Source: Coptis chinensis
Lineage: Eukaryota > Streptophyta > Magnoliopsida > Ranunculales > Ranunculaceae
Direction of reading: 5' to 3'
Length of the DNA: 64,000 bases
NCBI GenBank assembly: GCA_015680905.1
Contig: CM027385.1
Location: 20,776,501 to 20,840,500 of the forward strand
The notes beneath the pieces are model-generated. The model did no database searches. It saw nothing but the letters and a program-made list of their open reading frames with translations, and had not been told where the DNA came from. Below are positions 34,558 through 47,695 of this stretch, one piece after another (the first letter of the stretch is position 1; each line of letters starts with the position of its first letter). The position numbers and the translations under genes are program-made.

Positions 34558-35855
34558 TAATTCAGTTTTACTAATATGAAAACAGTAGTTAAACAGTACT
34601 AAAATCATACTATCAATCAATATATTATACTCTCAAATTCATAGAATATAGGGAGTAATCGTGTTCTCCACTTTTGCTTGCACGTACTTAAAATGAATTT
34701 AGACTAACTAAACTAATTCACTAATGAGAGAGTAATATGTTAGGCTATGAAAACAGTAAATAAATATGCTAAAATAGTGATTTGAATGATGAGAAAGATA
34801 ATTAGAAAGGGGAAATACACAATACGATTTGATTGGCTATTATTAGTTAGTCATCGAATCGCTTTTCTTGATCCCTAGTTAACAACCTACATCTTTATAT
34901 TCATTGTTAAACTAGCATGAGAGATTAACACCCCCACAAATCTCTTTGATGGGGTTTATAATCTCTAGTTCATAATTATGAGGTTTATCTCTAAACCACA
35001 CAATAATGAACATGAAACACATATTGAAACAACAACTAATTAATTAGTAATCATCCTCACGTGGCTTCATTAACCCCCTTTAATGGAGGTTTTAGCCTTG
35101 TGTCATTGGATGTTCTATACTAATGAGAGAAAAGAAAGACATTAATGTAGAGACAAGAATTGAAATTAACTAAAAACTTTATTAATAAGGTGTTCTAATG
35201 GAGGATACAAGAATAAACTAATTTTAACCCTAAACTAAACTAAAACTAAACTAAACTAATTAGAGACTAAAGGGAGGAAGGAAGGAATAAGTTTAGTCTT
35301 AACCCTTTTTATATAGGAGGGTTAGGATTATATTTTCGTGTATGGGCAAAAAAGGGGGACTTTGGGCTTCTAATGTGAGCCCAAAGTCCATTAGGCTAAG
35401 TCTAAAGAGGCCACAACTGTTGGAAATGATTTCAGTGCCCTTTTTGTCCACTTTTATAGCTCTGATTGGGACAAGACTAGGTCCATTGGAAAGTTTATTC
35501 CGATCCGGTCGTTTTGACATAAAGTAAGTCCAATTCGGAGGCCCGAGTCCAAAGATACGCCCATTTGAAGTTCTATTGACTTTTCTATTCTTTTTCTACA
35601 TACCCAAATTGATTTTGACTTCCAAGCTTGAAAATGTTTTTTCTTCTTGATTCTTGGGCTTTAAATATAGAACTCTTCTAGTAATCATCTTGACTCGTTT
35701 TCCATGTAAAATGACGTCTTTAAGCACATAAACAACTTCAAGACCTGAAATACACGAAAACATGTAAACATTACTAACTCTTATTTATTATAAACATAAT
35801 TGGCATAAATAGAATATTATTAAGGGGTTGAAACTACAGTTTTGGGTACTTATCA
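34555..35855 (-). mobile_element. Family A solo LTR, inverted
   Basis: 1301 bp from TGATAATTC to GTACTTATCA in plus orientation; the reverse complement starts TGATAAGTACCC, matching the A LTR start. TSD CACCT is at 34550-34554 and 35856-35860. A TATA box lies on the minus strand near 35306-35318 (CCTATATAAA). Inserted in the B ORF. Confidence 0.95.
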
Positions 35856-35860
35856 CACCT

Positions 35861-37028
35861 CTTGTAATCCAACCTTCATTCATAAAAAATTCACCAATTT
35901 CTGAGGATGGCACAACGAAACCATTTCAAAGAAACCTCAAATTCGCACTTAAGCCAATTACTTTTGAGATCATTCATAATTTTCTAAACCATCCCAGTAA
36001 AGAAACTTTGCCCAATATACAAACGTAAGAGTCCATCATTTTAGTAGTTAAGAAACTTGGTATGTCCTATTCCCCATCATTTGAGCCTCATGAAGGACGT
36101 CTACTACCAACCACTCACTGTTCTGGAGAATTCAAACATGACGGGTTATTGCATACGTTCCATGATGGGTTACATAAGCTTTCTCTTATCATTATGCATC
36201 TTACACTCCACATGCATCATCTCATTCTATTTGGGGGTGTCTGCTTTTATACATTTTTATGGATTGATCCCCAGCTGTTTAGAATATTATTTTATAGCGA
36301 GAATAAAACTTACGTAGGAGAGCAAGTCATCCTGGACAATCTCCAATTTCTCATCCCCCCACCTTCTAAGATGGCCGACGAAGTCGTGCAAGCTGAGGAG
36401 CCTCTCTCCAACTTCTACACACCGTTGCAAGATGTATTCCTTCCCCATTTCATTCCACCTTTTTCTTTAAAGGGAATACATCAATAAGGTAATCAGACCA
36501 TCTATTTGGAGTGTGGTTGTAAGTGTCGGAATCTTAGTTCACGTATATCTCGCATATTCTTTGTAAAATACTTTTTACTCATCGTTTGAGTAAGTATGAA
36601 CCTGTGGAGCGAGTATACAAATTGTCTTTTTTTTTTTACATTTCTTTTTTTAAAAAATAGTTGTTTTCTTCATTCTATTAATGCAAGATTCTCGATACAT
36701 CAATAGTCATGTGATTTTCCAAAAACAAGACCAACCCCTAGAAAAATGCAATCTAGGGGCAGTTTGAGATCAGTTTTGCTTATTAAAGGTCACCTATATC
36801 ACCGCGCAATTCGCACGGGTCAGGACATTCCATGTCTTGCGTAGTAAATCCCCCAACTCACGTAGCTGAAGCTCTGTCTGTCTAGATTGAGTTCGCCCCA
36901 GAGCTGACACAGAAGTTGCCTGAGATTACCTGTTATGGCTTGTTTTAAAAAATTAGCGATTAGAATCACGACTTATGAGTACGAACATCTTAAAACATCT
37001 TTCCATAGTTTTCAAAACTAGAGGATAT
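35861..37028 (+). mobile_element. Family B 3' coding end and pre-LTR region
   Basis: It resumes B after the solo LTR. It shares PFQRN-KFAL words with 18530 and the TTTGGGGGTGTC stretch near 36230. The pre-LTR region 36500-37028 is the template matched by the inverted fragment at 1150-2030. Reading frames at 36057-36487 overlap in two phases and are not a recognised protein. Broken. Confidence 0.65.
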
Positions 37029-37847
37029 TGATTAGCTCCCAAATGTGCATTTTATTACCCTTATATTACTGCATTACAACCCTTTTTACGTTTAATGAAA
37101 AAACAACTCATAACTTTTATTGCCTTTTTTAGGTTACAGAGAAATTCAGACCACTTATCAAAAAAGCTACATCTTAGCACCAAAAGAAGCTTTAATCACG
37201 CTTATTATGAAGAATAGAAGCTGCTATAAAAAAGTGTTGAAAAAGTCAAAGTCAAAGGTCAAAGCCCTTAACTCAGAAGACCAGAGATGGAGGTCCTTAT
37301 CTAAAAATATGGCATTCTCCAAAACCTATCTTGATCAAAAGAAATCAAAAAGAAAAAGGAAAAAGAAAAAGCAGAAAGTGAAGTGTGAGGTGTTTCAAAT
37401 GTAATATAGAAGGGAAAATCAGTAAAAGGCATAAAATAGGGGTATATAATCTAAAAGTTAGGGAGAGAGAATGCACCTAGACTTAATCTAGTGTCATGTA
37501 GAATTTAATTTCTAGTCTTTTACATTTTCAAGTCTTTTGCTTTATTGTTCTTCATTTCTTTTCATTTAAATCTTGTTATTTTGCTTAATTTCAATTAATC
37601 AATCAATCTTCTTTTGTTATTCTTGTTTAAATCTATCATTTCAATTATTTTATTTCAATGTTTTGAGTTATTTTAATCTTCATCAACTTAAGCTTTCAAT
37701 GTTCTTCATTCGTAAACTAAAAACTAAACAAGTTTTAAACTAAGAGTCTACCTTCTTCCTTCAAACTCTCATCATTCAAACTATAAATAATCTAGGATGA
37801 ACCACATCAAACACAAACTTTGAGATACTCTAAACTAGTCTACTTCA
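37029..37847 (+). mobile_element. Family B LTR (right)
   Basis: 819 bp from TGATTAGCTCCC to CTACTTCA, followed by AA and TGGCGCCGCCG. The eight bases TGGCGCCG match the complement of the 3' end of plant tRNA-Asp, a common Athila/Tat primer. It is flanked by B internal sequence on both sides. Confidence 0.83.
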
Positions 37848-40704
37848 AATGGCGCCGCCGTCATGGATTGAAGGAGCAAGAGTGCTTGGTTGAGCATCTA
37901 AGGAGGAAGCACCATTCTCACCTTTCCATTTCTTATTTTTATAATTTTTGTTGTTTTATTTTGTTGTTTTTCATTACTGACTTACTTTTTTGCAAATCAG
38001 GGTTTGGGATCAACAAGTTGGAGAGGAGCTGAAGTTGTAGCCGAAAACTTACGAAAGTTCACCAAAACCAGACGGGCGACTGGGCCCTAGCCGGCGAGCG
38101 ACCGCCCAGGCACCTCCATACACGCGTGCCCAGTTTTTTCCAGTTCCAGTTGATTTTTGATGTGTAGTTGAACTCCAAACCTGGATTTTGTAAGAAAGTA
38201 GGATAAATCAGTGGAATTTGTTTGCAATAGTTAGAGATAAAAAGAAAAACGAAAAAAAATTAGGAAAAATGGTTTTTGATTGATTTTTGTGGATGTACAT
38301 GAGTTGAACTTGGTTGAAGTTGTAAACTTACCAAGAGGTTAGAGTTTTCATTGCCTTGAGAAGTTTAAGTGCGTGAGGCAAGTCATGAATCATCGCTCAC
38401 ACACTTTGAATCAACTTGGTAATCAACACTCTAAGTCTATTTAACTCTAGTTAATCTAGATAATTAATCTAAACTAGTTAATCTATTAGATTAGTATAGT
38501 ATTAGTTTAGTTTTAAGTTTTGGGCCCTTGAAGGCAATGTTGTTTAATTACCAAAAACCCAACTTGTGGGCTTTTTAAGTGGACCTTTATTGTAATTTAA
38601 AACAGGGCAAAGCTCAGAAGGTTGGGCCTGATTGTCAGATCACGCGCCAACCGGCGTCGCCTTCTCCTCAAGGAGTGTGTAAGCACGGCTTGAAAGGTAA
38701 ATTATAAACCTTCTCGAAGCCCAAGAAAGATGATACCTTGTGTGTTCAAGCATGCTTACGTGACTGTTTGAAATTTAATTTCCAAACTGCAATTTACATT
38801 CGCGCATAAGGCTGAACCCGAGCCACATAACAACCATTGGGAAGTCATTCCCCAATATAGGTAAATTGGACGTTGCTTGATTCTTGAAGCCCTAGCAAAA
38901 AAAAAAATGAATTAAAATCAATCAACTAGAGCCCAAAGTAGTCACGCTCTTCCAGAAAAGGGCAAAAATATATCCACGAGGATTTAGAGTAATCAGTTAC
39001 CAGATTCTGGTGGACCAACTATCTTCCTTACTCCCCTCCCACAGATTCATCATGAGTGAGATTCTTGGCAGTACACCACTTGGTGAAGTGACTACCTACT
39101 CTTCTAAGACGTGTAGTAGAGCTATCCCAATCTCGCGCCCAATTGTTCCCTTGAACAGGGCATAGTAATATATAGACCAAATGGAAACATTTAGAAACAT
39201 TTGCTATTATAGAAGGAATTCAGAAAGCTCTAGATAGGGAATGGAGATATATTTGGGTGGAATCAGACTCTTCATGGAAGCTTTGGATAGGGAATGGAGA
39301 TACACAATGCATTGGAGAGTAAGAACAAAATGGAAGCTACTTAGAGAGAAAGCATCATGGATTAATGTAACAACTACATGGAGAGAAACAAATTCAGGGG
39401 TGGACAACTATGCGAAACATGGTGCAACATTGCAGAATGGAGAGAGTAAATGGTGGGACAACAAACCTCCTTCAGTGAGAAACTTGGAAAACCATTTTAC
39501 TACTTACGTCCGATTCATTAGCTAAATTTTGATGTATTAGGTGGGTACACTACTGATGATACCCATTCTAAACAAATCTTACACTTCATATTTTTTTTTT
39601 TTTGTAACCTTTTATTTATTTTAATCAATTACCTTTCAGCGAAAAAAATAATATATAGACCAAGCAAATATTTTCAAAAATCCATTTTTTTTTTTTTTTA
39701 TTGTTTGTGCATCATCATTGATTGAGCATTCATGTTTGATCAATATGCATCACAACCGTCATAGAATTACAATGCAAACCCAGAACCGTGTTCTTTTTAT
39801 GGTAGTCCTTATCACTGGTTATCCCATTGTCCATCATATACCGAATTCAAGTTTACTACAGGAAGTCCTTATGATTATGAACCTCAATTTTCAAACTTTC
39901 TGAGTACCCAATACACTCTAGAGTTTTCTAATCATGTCGACAATTCATGGAGTTCCACCACAAATAGTCAACCACCATTCATATATCCACCTAGTCAGTC
40001 AGAGTACGGTCACACCCAAAGTTCATTTCCATTCACATTACCATCCATATCAAATTCATATTCCACTCCACCATCCATCACAAACCAACTCTACCAGGAA
40101 ATGACCAAGCAAACAATTCTAACTCAGTAAATAGCAACTACCTTATGTTTTCTCCAATCCAATTCAAATGATACCACATCTGAGACTAATATTCTTCCTA
40201 CCAATCTAGAACCCAACCGAAAAGAGAAATAAGATGTTACTATAACAAAGCCAATTGCTAAAGCCCATCCTGATACTCATGACCACTAAAATCCCCAAGC
40301 CATCAACCTCTACCTAACTATAGTGAGAATTCCAAATCTTATGATAATGACTATATGCCCGAAGTCATAATTTCTCTCACATGCCTTAATGTATCAACAC
40401 CCATAAATGAGAAAACTCCGGCAGAAGAAACTCAAGAGCATGTATTGGAGAAAATTTCTGAAGATCTAGGCAGACAGGACAAAGAAAATGAACTGCTTGG
40501 AAAAGAGGGAGTAAAATCTATGGTGGAGAGTGGATTTCAATTTAGTTTGGCCGTTAAAGACTTATCGATGAAACAAATTTGTGACAGCCTTACTATTACA
40601 GACATGAACCACAATCTTGTGGAAATGCGAAAACTAGATAAAGAATTCTCTAAGTCCTCAAGATCATGTGAAGAATTCTCACACGGGTTTCCATATATAC
40701 TTGT
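37848..40704 (+). mobile_element. Family B internal region, third copy, with LINE insertion
   Basis: Leader (37848-38660), empty CACTA site (38640-38655), then the B ORF copy from about 39733. Collinear with 19760-20593 plus 32952-34550 except for a LINE at 39181. It stops at about 40704, where inverted family A sequence begins. The ORF is broken in several places. Confidence 0.75.
39181..39648 (+). mobile_element. 5'-truncated LINE (RNase H end)
   Basis: A 15-bp TSD, TAATATATAGACCAA, lies at 39166-39180 and 39649-39663. The insert ends in a short A-run. The reading at its start, EGIQKALDREWRYIWVESDS, and later TTWRETNSGVDNYAKHGATL, are the conserved segments of the plant LINE-associated RNase H domain (acidic SDS, then R-E-N-AD). 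Only about 470 bp of the 3' end is present, as expected from target-primed reverse transcription that stopped early. The coding region is frameshifted after the SDS block. Confidence 0.88.
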
Positions 40705-42547
40705 AACTTTTAAGCTTTTGGACTCCTTTTGGTTTGATTTTTGGGAGTTTGATTTTTCTTTTGACTTTTTTGGAAACATAATTCCATTTTTGTTTTTCTT
40801 TTCTTTTTTTTTACTGAAACAAGTAACTGATTTTGAATTGGGACAAGTCTTTCTCATTTTTTTTTCCGCATTTCATCCTATTTCTCATACTCATCATTTA
40901 GGTGGGTTATTTTATTCGGGGTTAACAGATGGGTAAGGAATTTTCGGTGAAAGTGAAAGGTTTGATGAAAGGTTCAGTGGGGCGACTAGTGGTAAAATAT
41001 ACATGTATGAATTTTTGGCTATGTCGATCCAAATAAGGCCTAAATTCTCGCCTAGGATTCAGATGGTGATCAAGTAAGTAGACGCGTGATTTTCTCTACT
41101 CGGAAACACTACTCCTCTATGTCATTACTCATAATTCAAACATATCGAAGCTTTTTTGTTAGATTCTCATAGGATTGGTAATTTAAGTAAACTAACCGTG
41201 GGTTACAAAACTTACTGCTATGTACAATCAATGATACTCAATGCATGAATGTTCATGAAAAGATATAAAAATAATTGTGTACATATTATCTTCAGTTTCT
41301 TAAGAACAAATTCTAATTCGAATGATAATGTGAGATTTCTAAACAATTTTCATCACAGAAAAGGAAACAAGACTTTGTCACAAAGTACATTTATTTAGAA
41401 TAAAAACTATATACAACCTACGAGTTGCCTACTTTTTGCTAGAGGTTCTAACCACCCCCAAACAAAATGATGTTTAGTCCTCGAAGTATCAAGAGATGTA
41501 GAAAGAAATTACTTGAGAACCATGAGCAAAATTAGGACTGGACATCTACAACATAAAGGTTTTATAAAAAATATATTATACAAAAAGGAAAAACGATATC
41601 ACAGCAAACACAACTATATACAGTTACATATATGTATACACATTGTTCTACTCAGATTTTTACCAACCACTAGCTACTGGCTTCCTCTCATCCACTCGAG
41701 TGAAATGCATTTTCTTAGCATCGGGCCAATACATAATGGTTTGCCAAATGGTGCTCCATTGTGGTGCCCCTGATTCGTTCAAATGTTCCAACATCTTTTC
41801 GTTGTCTAGGAAACAGTGGACGTACCTCAGGTATCGTGACGGTCGCCGCCATGCTTGAAATCTTAATGAAAAATTATTATGTTCGTAGGATAGATATAAT
41901 CTACTTTAACCTAGTCGTTGAATGTGGCCGAAAACTGTGGGAAATGTGTCCTCATAATTTGGCATGCAGTTACAGGTAAAAGTAAATATTCGTGCTGAAA
42001 ATTGCGAGCTCTTTTCAAATTAGTGTAAACACAGTTTGTGATATCAAAGAGTGTATAACCTTGAGCAAGAGTATTGAAGACTACAAATGCAATGTCATTG
42101 GCAGTAGAGAAATGCCAATCTCCCATGATGTTTAGAAGTACAAACAACATCATAGTTCCCACGTTCATGGTCATGCTTGCTAAGGGAATGGTGGTTTATG
42201 GCCATCTGCCAGGTGCTGCTTTGTCTATCCATGCTAGACCATCACCATATGTCTGGCAAAAATAAGTCCATGAAATGAATGGTATGAATTCTGACTAATG
42301 TATGACCATGTTGTGGCTGGTTGGTGATAGGGTAGATCCAAAGTTAGGGCAATCGTTGGCTCAGAGAAAATATGTTGTGTCCCCAACTGTGATTATGGAC
42401 CCATCTAGAAAGAAACTGTGTTCATTGGTGAATGCTCGGGTGTTTTCCATATTGCCATAAAAGTATGCAGTCAAACTTGGATAATAAGTGTGGTCTGGTG
42501 AAAGAAGTAGAGAAGACCACCCAATGTTGGTGATGTAGTCTGGTGAA

Positions 42548-42586
<39 letters not shown>

Positions 42587-43108
42587 GAGGCGTGATGTAG
42601 TGTTGGTTACCCAATGTTTTAAAGTTCTTTCCCCCAATGTTGGTAATTATCTAATGTTGGTGAAGTAGAGAACAAGTGTAGTGTGTGGTATTCTAGATAG
42701 GCGTGTGCGTTGACGATTACCATAGATAACATTAGATGGTTTTCTCTTACTCTCATGCAAGGCTAAGTCCAATATGAAGTAAACACTAACAGCAGTCAAA
42801 CAACAACCTCATATACTAGAATTTAAACTCCTCTGATAGAAGAGACGAGGAGTGAAAGAAGGAGAACCTGAATGCCTCCTTGCTACGCTTATGAATAGGG
42901 TCTTTAATACGAACCCCAGCGTCCTGTGGAAGTTTGGATCAATGAATAAACAATAATTTCCAACTAAAAGATGACTTGTAACTAACTTGTTTATATCGAG
43001 CTTTCTTCAGAGGGGCGCGGGCGCGCTCAATGATGAGGTAACAAGGGCGTGTGCGCGCTCTATCAATTTTGTTACAAACAAAACTTCACGTGATTCTTAA
43101 TGGGTTAG
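40705..43108 (-). mobile_element. Family A-related internal fragment, inverted
   Basis: Read on the minus strand it holds the ORF2 leader with GC-rich words (43070-43010), ORF2 (about 42530-41910) and the untranslated region (41600-40705) with the TTTGGGGGTGGTT-like tract near 41450. The open piece 41911-42174 carries NVGTMMLFVLLNIMGDWHFS, diverged from A1/A2 but close to the plus-strand copy at 47696-48284, so both belong to one subfamily. Broken. Confidence 0.68.
42549..42587. repeat. (TAA)n microsatellite
   Basis: About 13 perfect AAT/TAA units lie within the inverted ORF2 copy. They are flanked by partly duplicated sequence with CCCAATGTTGGT words (42518-42650), indicating local slippage expansion. 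Confidence 0.95.
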
Positions 43109-44504
43109 TGATAAACATAAAATTGATGCTTAATTATCTATAGATGAATATAAACAACTAATGATCAACTACTTTATCAATATTATTCCTACTCTCAATT
43201 CATTATGCAATATAAGAGTACGGATTCGTTCCACTCCTAAACTACCAAGACATAAATGGAATTTAACTAATTTAAATCACAAAGAAATAATGGTGAGAGT
43301 AATATTATGTTGAGAGATTTCTATTCTACGATTATATAATGAATTCAAATAAATCTAAATTAACTAAACTAATAGAAATAGGGCTTTGATGGAAGAGAAA
43401 GTTATAGAGAAGAGCAATCAATCCACTTAATGATTAGTTTCATGCAAGAATCGAATTATTCATTGAAAAGATATCATCTTTAGGTTTTCACTCAATGATC
43501 CAACCTAAAGCCTCAAACTTTATAATCCCTAGCAACAACCTACATCTCTATACTCATTATTACTAGCATGTAGGATTATTACAACCAAATCTCTCGACTT
43601 AATTATAACAATCCCTAGTTTAATTTACTATATGCTTATTTTGGAAGTCATGCAATAAACTAAACTCTTTGAAACACATACATAATTAAATAATTCTACT
43701 AAGCAATCTATTCCTCATTAGGTTTCATAATCACTCCCTCTAATGAGGGGATTAGCCTAATATCATTGGATTAATTAAACTAAAACAATGAAATAAAGAC
43801 ATAATACAAAGAGGAAGTAATTGAATTGAATAAACTAAAGCTTTTATTGAAAGGTTCTAATGGAGGCTACAAACTAAACCTAAACTAAACTAAAGAGGGA
43901 GATATATTATTCTAACTAATGGAAGGTGAGATATGGGGTTTAGAGTTTTTATTCTCTTATATAATGATAAAAAAATCGTGTATGGGTTTTTAGGCTAGGT
44001 TATGGACCCATAAATCAAGTCCATAACCCAATTGATTGATCCAAGACTTCCAATTCTGATCGTGCTACTATAGTGCATGTTTTCACTGACTTGTACTACT
44101 CTGATCGAGTAAATGCCTAGACTATTGGAAAGGGCTTTCTGAGCTAGTCATTTTGATATAAAATGGGCCCAAATCCAATGGCTGAGTCCAAAGATATGGC
44201 CTTTTGAAGTTCTGTTGACTTTTATTCAGCTTTCTAATCCAATTTGACTTTCACTTAACAGTTTTGACTTGGGCTTTTTAAGAGCTTTTTCTCCATGAAA
44301 CTTGGGTTTTCTTCATGGAACTTCCATAACAATCACTTTAGGTCCTTTTAGCGCCTAATTAGTAATGAATTGACATTTATTCAGCTCCGAAGCCTGAAAT
44401 ACTCAAAAACACGTAATTAGTGATAAACCTATATTATTAATAACATAATTGGCTAAATAGAAATACTATTAAAGGGTTTAAACTACAGTTTTAGGCTCTT
44501 ATCA
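43109..44504 (-). mobile_element. Family A LTR, inverted
   Basis: 1396 bp; the reverse complement starts TGATAAGAGCCTAAAACTG. Immediately right in plus orientation is the inverse of a tract, CTATTTGGGCGTGGTT, so this is the 3' LTR of a minus-strand A element whose internal region extends to the right. Left flank GTTAG has no identified partner. Confidence 0.82.
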
Positions 44505-45822
44505 AACCACGCCCAAATAGTATTTTGCTTATCCTCAAGTAAATATGTGAAATTAAAATAAGTGGCCAAAAATATATTTTTAACTAGTCTCATTTTGCTG
44601 AGTACGATTGCATTGACCATATGCAATAAGGCCTTAAACCACTAGAAATTCCTGAATGGATGAGTTATAGCCTCGTGAGAGTTTTCTAGAGAAGGTACTC
44701 ACAAACTTCATTTATACTACAACGACTAAGAAATAAAAGTAATTGTTCCCTAATTTTATATCAGAATCTATACATCTCACTAGTATTTAAACAAAGATGA
44801 TCATTCTAAAACTTAAGCTAATACATGCATAATAATCAAATCATCTTAAGATAAACAACTATACAATGAACTATGATATGAAATGCAATGGCAGGTCCTA
44901 TTCTAAAACTCTTGGGTAGCGTGCCTAAGTAGGTTCTCACAAGGAATGTGTCAAAACACATAACACTCTGATTTTTCCACTCAAGTTTGCTAACTCCAGT
45001 GTGTAGTGGGCACACGTTTCCTCACAATCTTAATGACAATCCAAGAAAGCCGAGGTCGATCAAACATATCTACCATTTACTATCACACCAATCTATTCCT
45101 AATTGAGTTAGCGGTCTTTATTAGGTGATACAAGGCATAGGTGTTGGTTAAAGAAGGAAGGAAATGGATATTCAAAAAGACAAGTCTGAGAAAATAGGGT
45201 CTTCATATTATGTAACTAGAGAAAATATTGTTATTTTGCTTCTACACTTTTTGCTCCATACTTTGCCCTTATTTTGGCTTTTGACTCCTTTTGATTCTAT
45301 TTTTGAAGTTCTAACTTTTATTTTTTCTTTTCTTTGGAAGCTTTCTTTTCTTTTCTTTTTCTTTCGAATCAACTAACTAATTTTTGTTTACACAGGTTTT
45401 TATTTTTTCTTTTCTTCACTCATCCTATTTCTCAGACTTATCTAGATAGGTATGCTGATTTTATTTTTATTTATTTTATTTTGTTTTGTTTTATTGGGTA
45501 AAAGATTTGTGGTTTGTGAAAAGGCTAATGAAAGGCTCAGTGGGGCAACTAGCGGATAATAAATTTCATATAGGTGTGAATTTCTGGATATATCGATCCA
45601 AAGAGGGCCTAAATTCTCGCTTAGGATATGGTGTGGTGATCAAGCAAGTAGATGTGTGATTTCTCTACTCGGATTTGACTTCTCCCTTGTGTCATCACTC
45701 AGATATTAATTCATATGAGGCTTTTAGGCTAGATGCTCATAAGATATGTATTAAGTACTCCAACCTAGGTCTCAAAAAAATACTGCTAAGTACAATCATA
45801 GATGCTCATGCAGGGTGTTCTA
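44505..45822 (-). mobile_element. Family A untranslated region, inverted
   Basis: On the minus strand it is collinear with the A1/A2 sequence leading up to the polypurine tract (shared phrases around TATAACTCATCCA, AGTTTGTGAGTACC and the purine-rich AAAGAAAA block). Homology ends at about 45822, where plus-strand A-like sequence begins. Confidence 0.72.
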
Positions 45823-46159
45823 AATGCCCTATTTGACAACTCAAGATAGAAAATACGTGTTGGTCTAATTCTCATGTGAAACCTTCCTCCGTATTATCTA
45901 ATATTTGTGAACACCTCTTAATCGTCTCAGGAATCTGACATTAAAAGACCCACCTTAGATATCCATATTCGCTACGTCCTACCACATAAATGTGATGCGA
46001 CAAGAGCATCTGTTCTATAAGTGTTTTTTTTCCCACATCTTAATTCCAGATTTAACTGTACTTGCCATCCTGATCCGTGAATGTTCATTTACTGGCTATA
46101 AATATCTTTCTTTCAGACATCTTCATTTCACTCATTCTTCACCATTCTTCCCTCACATA

Positions 46160-47275
46160 TAATTTCAAATGGCTCAACCAAGACAAATAGTGCCTGAGAA
46201 AAAATTTATGAATTTTTTTCATGAAATTTTATGAATTTCACTCATTCTTCACCATTCCCCTTATTTTGACACTGAAATTATATGTCGAGGATGGATGCCT
46301 CTTCTATATTATTCTGCAGCTGCCTATTCTAGAGAATTGGTTATGATGTTTTACCAATTTAGCAAAATGAACCATGGTAAATTCTATTTCCATGCCCATG
46401 GACAACACTTTGAATTGACTCCAGAAATCATCTCCGACATCCTTCAAATTCCAATGACGAACCCTGAATTGCATATTCTGGAGTCACAATTTTATACCGT
46501 CAAGCAATTAATGCAAGCCACTGTATCTCGTGGCGAACTCAGAAACAGAAACCACGTTGTACTTTAGCGCTCTTTGCAACATAATCAACGAACCGTTCTC
46601 CACCGATTAGGACACAATGTGGCTGGAACATCAAAAACATCTGAAGTAACCAAACCTTTTCTCCACATACTCTGGGTAATGCAGACTCAAAGGGATGACT
46701 TTTGCATAATCCAATTTCTCTATAACTCGATCACCAGGACCAAAAAACGGTTAACCCCTTTGCCTACCCTAGTCACACGAATTATGTTGCATTGGGGTTA
46801 ACAAGTTGTTTATCCAGAAATACCTATTCAAATAGCTTACCTTACTGCAATTCACTCAGAGTGCATCACTGGTTTTTGGATTCCAAATACTCCAATGAAC
46901 CTGACAGAGGAACAAGAAGACCACTACCCATCCTTTGAACATTTCTTAGATGAAAATGACATGCATAACATCTTCAATCCTATGGAAGGCATTCAATTTC
47001 TTCACAAAGGCCTACAAGCACTGTATGCTCATCAGGAGATCTTCTTTACACGTCTTTTGGAATTACAGGAAGGTCAGGCAATGCACGAAGTGACACAAGA
47101 AGAATTCTTGCAAAACCACTCACAATTTTTGGAAAATCACGCTATCATAATGAAGAACCAAAGCGATTTTTCCACATACCAGGGTGAAATTCAGAAGCAG
47201 CTTATCCAACAGATTAATCAACTCAACAGTCTTGTAAATGATCTGCTTCCACTTAGCCATCCTCGCCGTCAATAA
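46160..47275 (+). pseudogene. Plant retroelement ORF domain, ORF1 homologue
   Basis: A start MAQPRQIVPEKKF follows a TATA-like box and CA-rich leader. Separate open pieces carry ELVMMFYQFSKM, FHAHGQHFELTPEIISDILQ (the FY helix and 'G..(F/I).LTPE.I..IL..P' core of this ORF family) and, in 46895-47275, a glutamine-rich coiled coil (FTRLLELQEGQAM, LIQQINQLNSLVNDLLP). It gives the clearest family signature of the ORFs in the window. Broken by a few changes. Function unknown. Confidence 0.6.
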
Positions 47276-47695
47276 AGCTTTGGATTTTGTTCCACCTTTA
47301 AAAATTAGGTTTTTATTTATATTTATCTCTTAGTCGACCTCTTTTACTTTTTATGTTTTCTCTTGTTAAGCAATGGTTCCCATTAGATTGTAATAATTCT
47401 TGTTGTTGTCAATAAACCATCATTTCAAGACAAATTTTAAACTATTGTTGTAAATTTGTTTGCAGGAGGGCCTTATCTTCTTCCATACTCTTCCATACAT
47501 CATGACAGACTTTCTTCCACTTTATCATCAGGCGTGGAGAACATATTTGATTCCCTTATGGTGGGACCTTCTCCTTGCTTCACGCAACGTCCCTACTTAT
47601 TTTTGAACTTCTCACCACGCTGATTGATAGTCTGTCAGGATTCCCTGCTATAAGTCACGACTCTCTCTACACCATCAAATATCATCTTCATCAAG

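Noticed and set aside
42422-42637. Poly-tyrosine protein on the minus strand
   Set aside because: The tyrosines are the (TAA)n microsatellite read in one frame.
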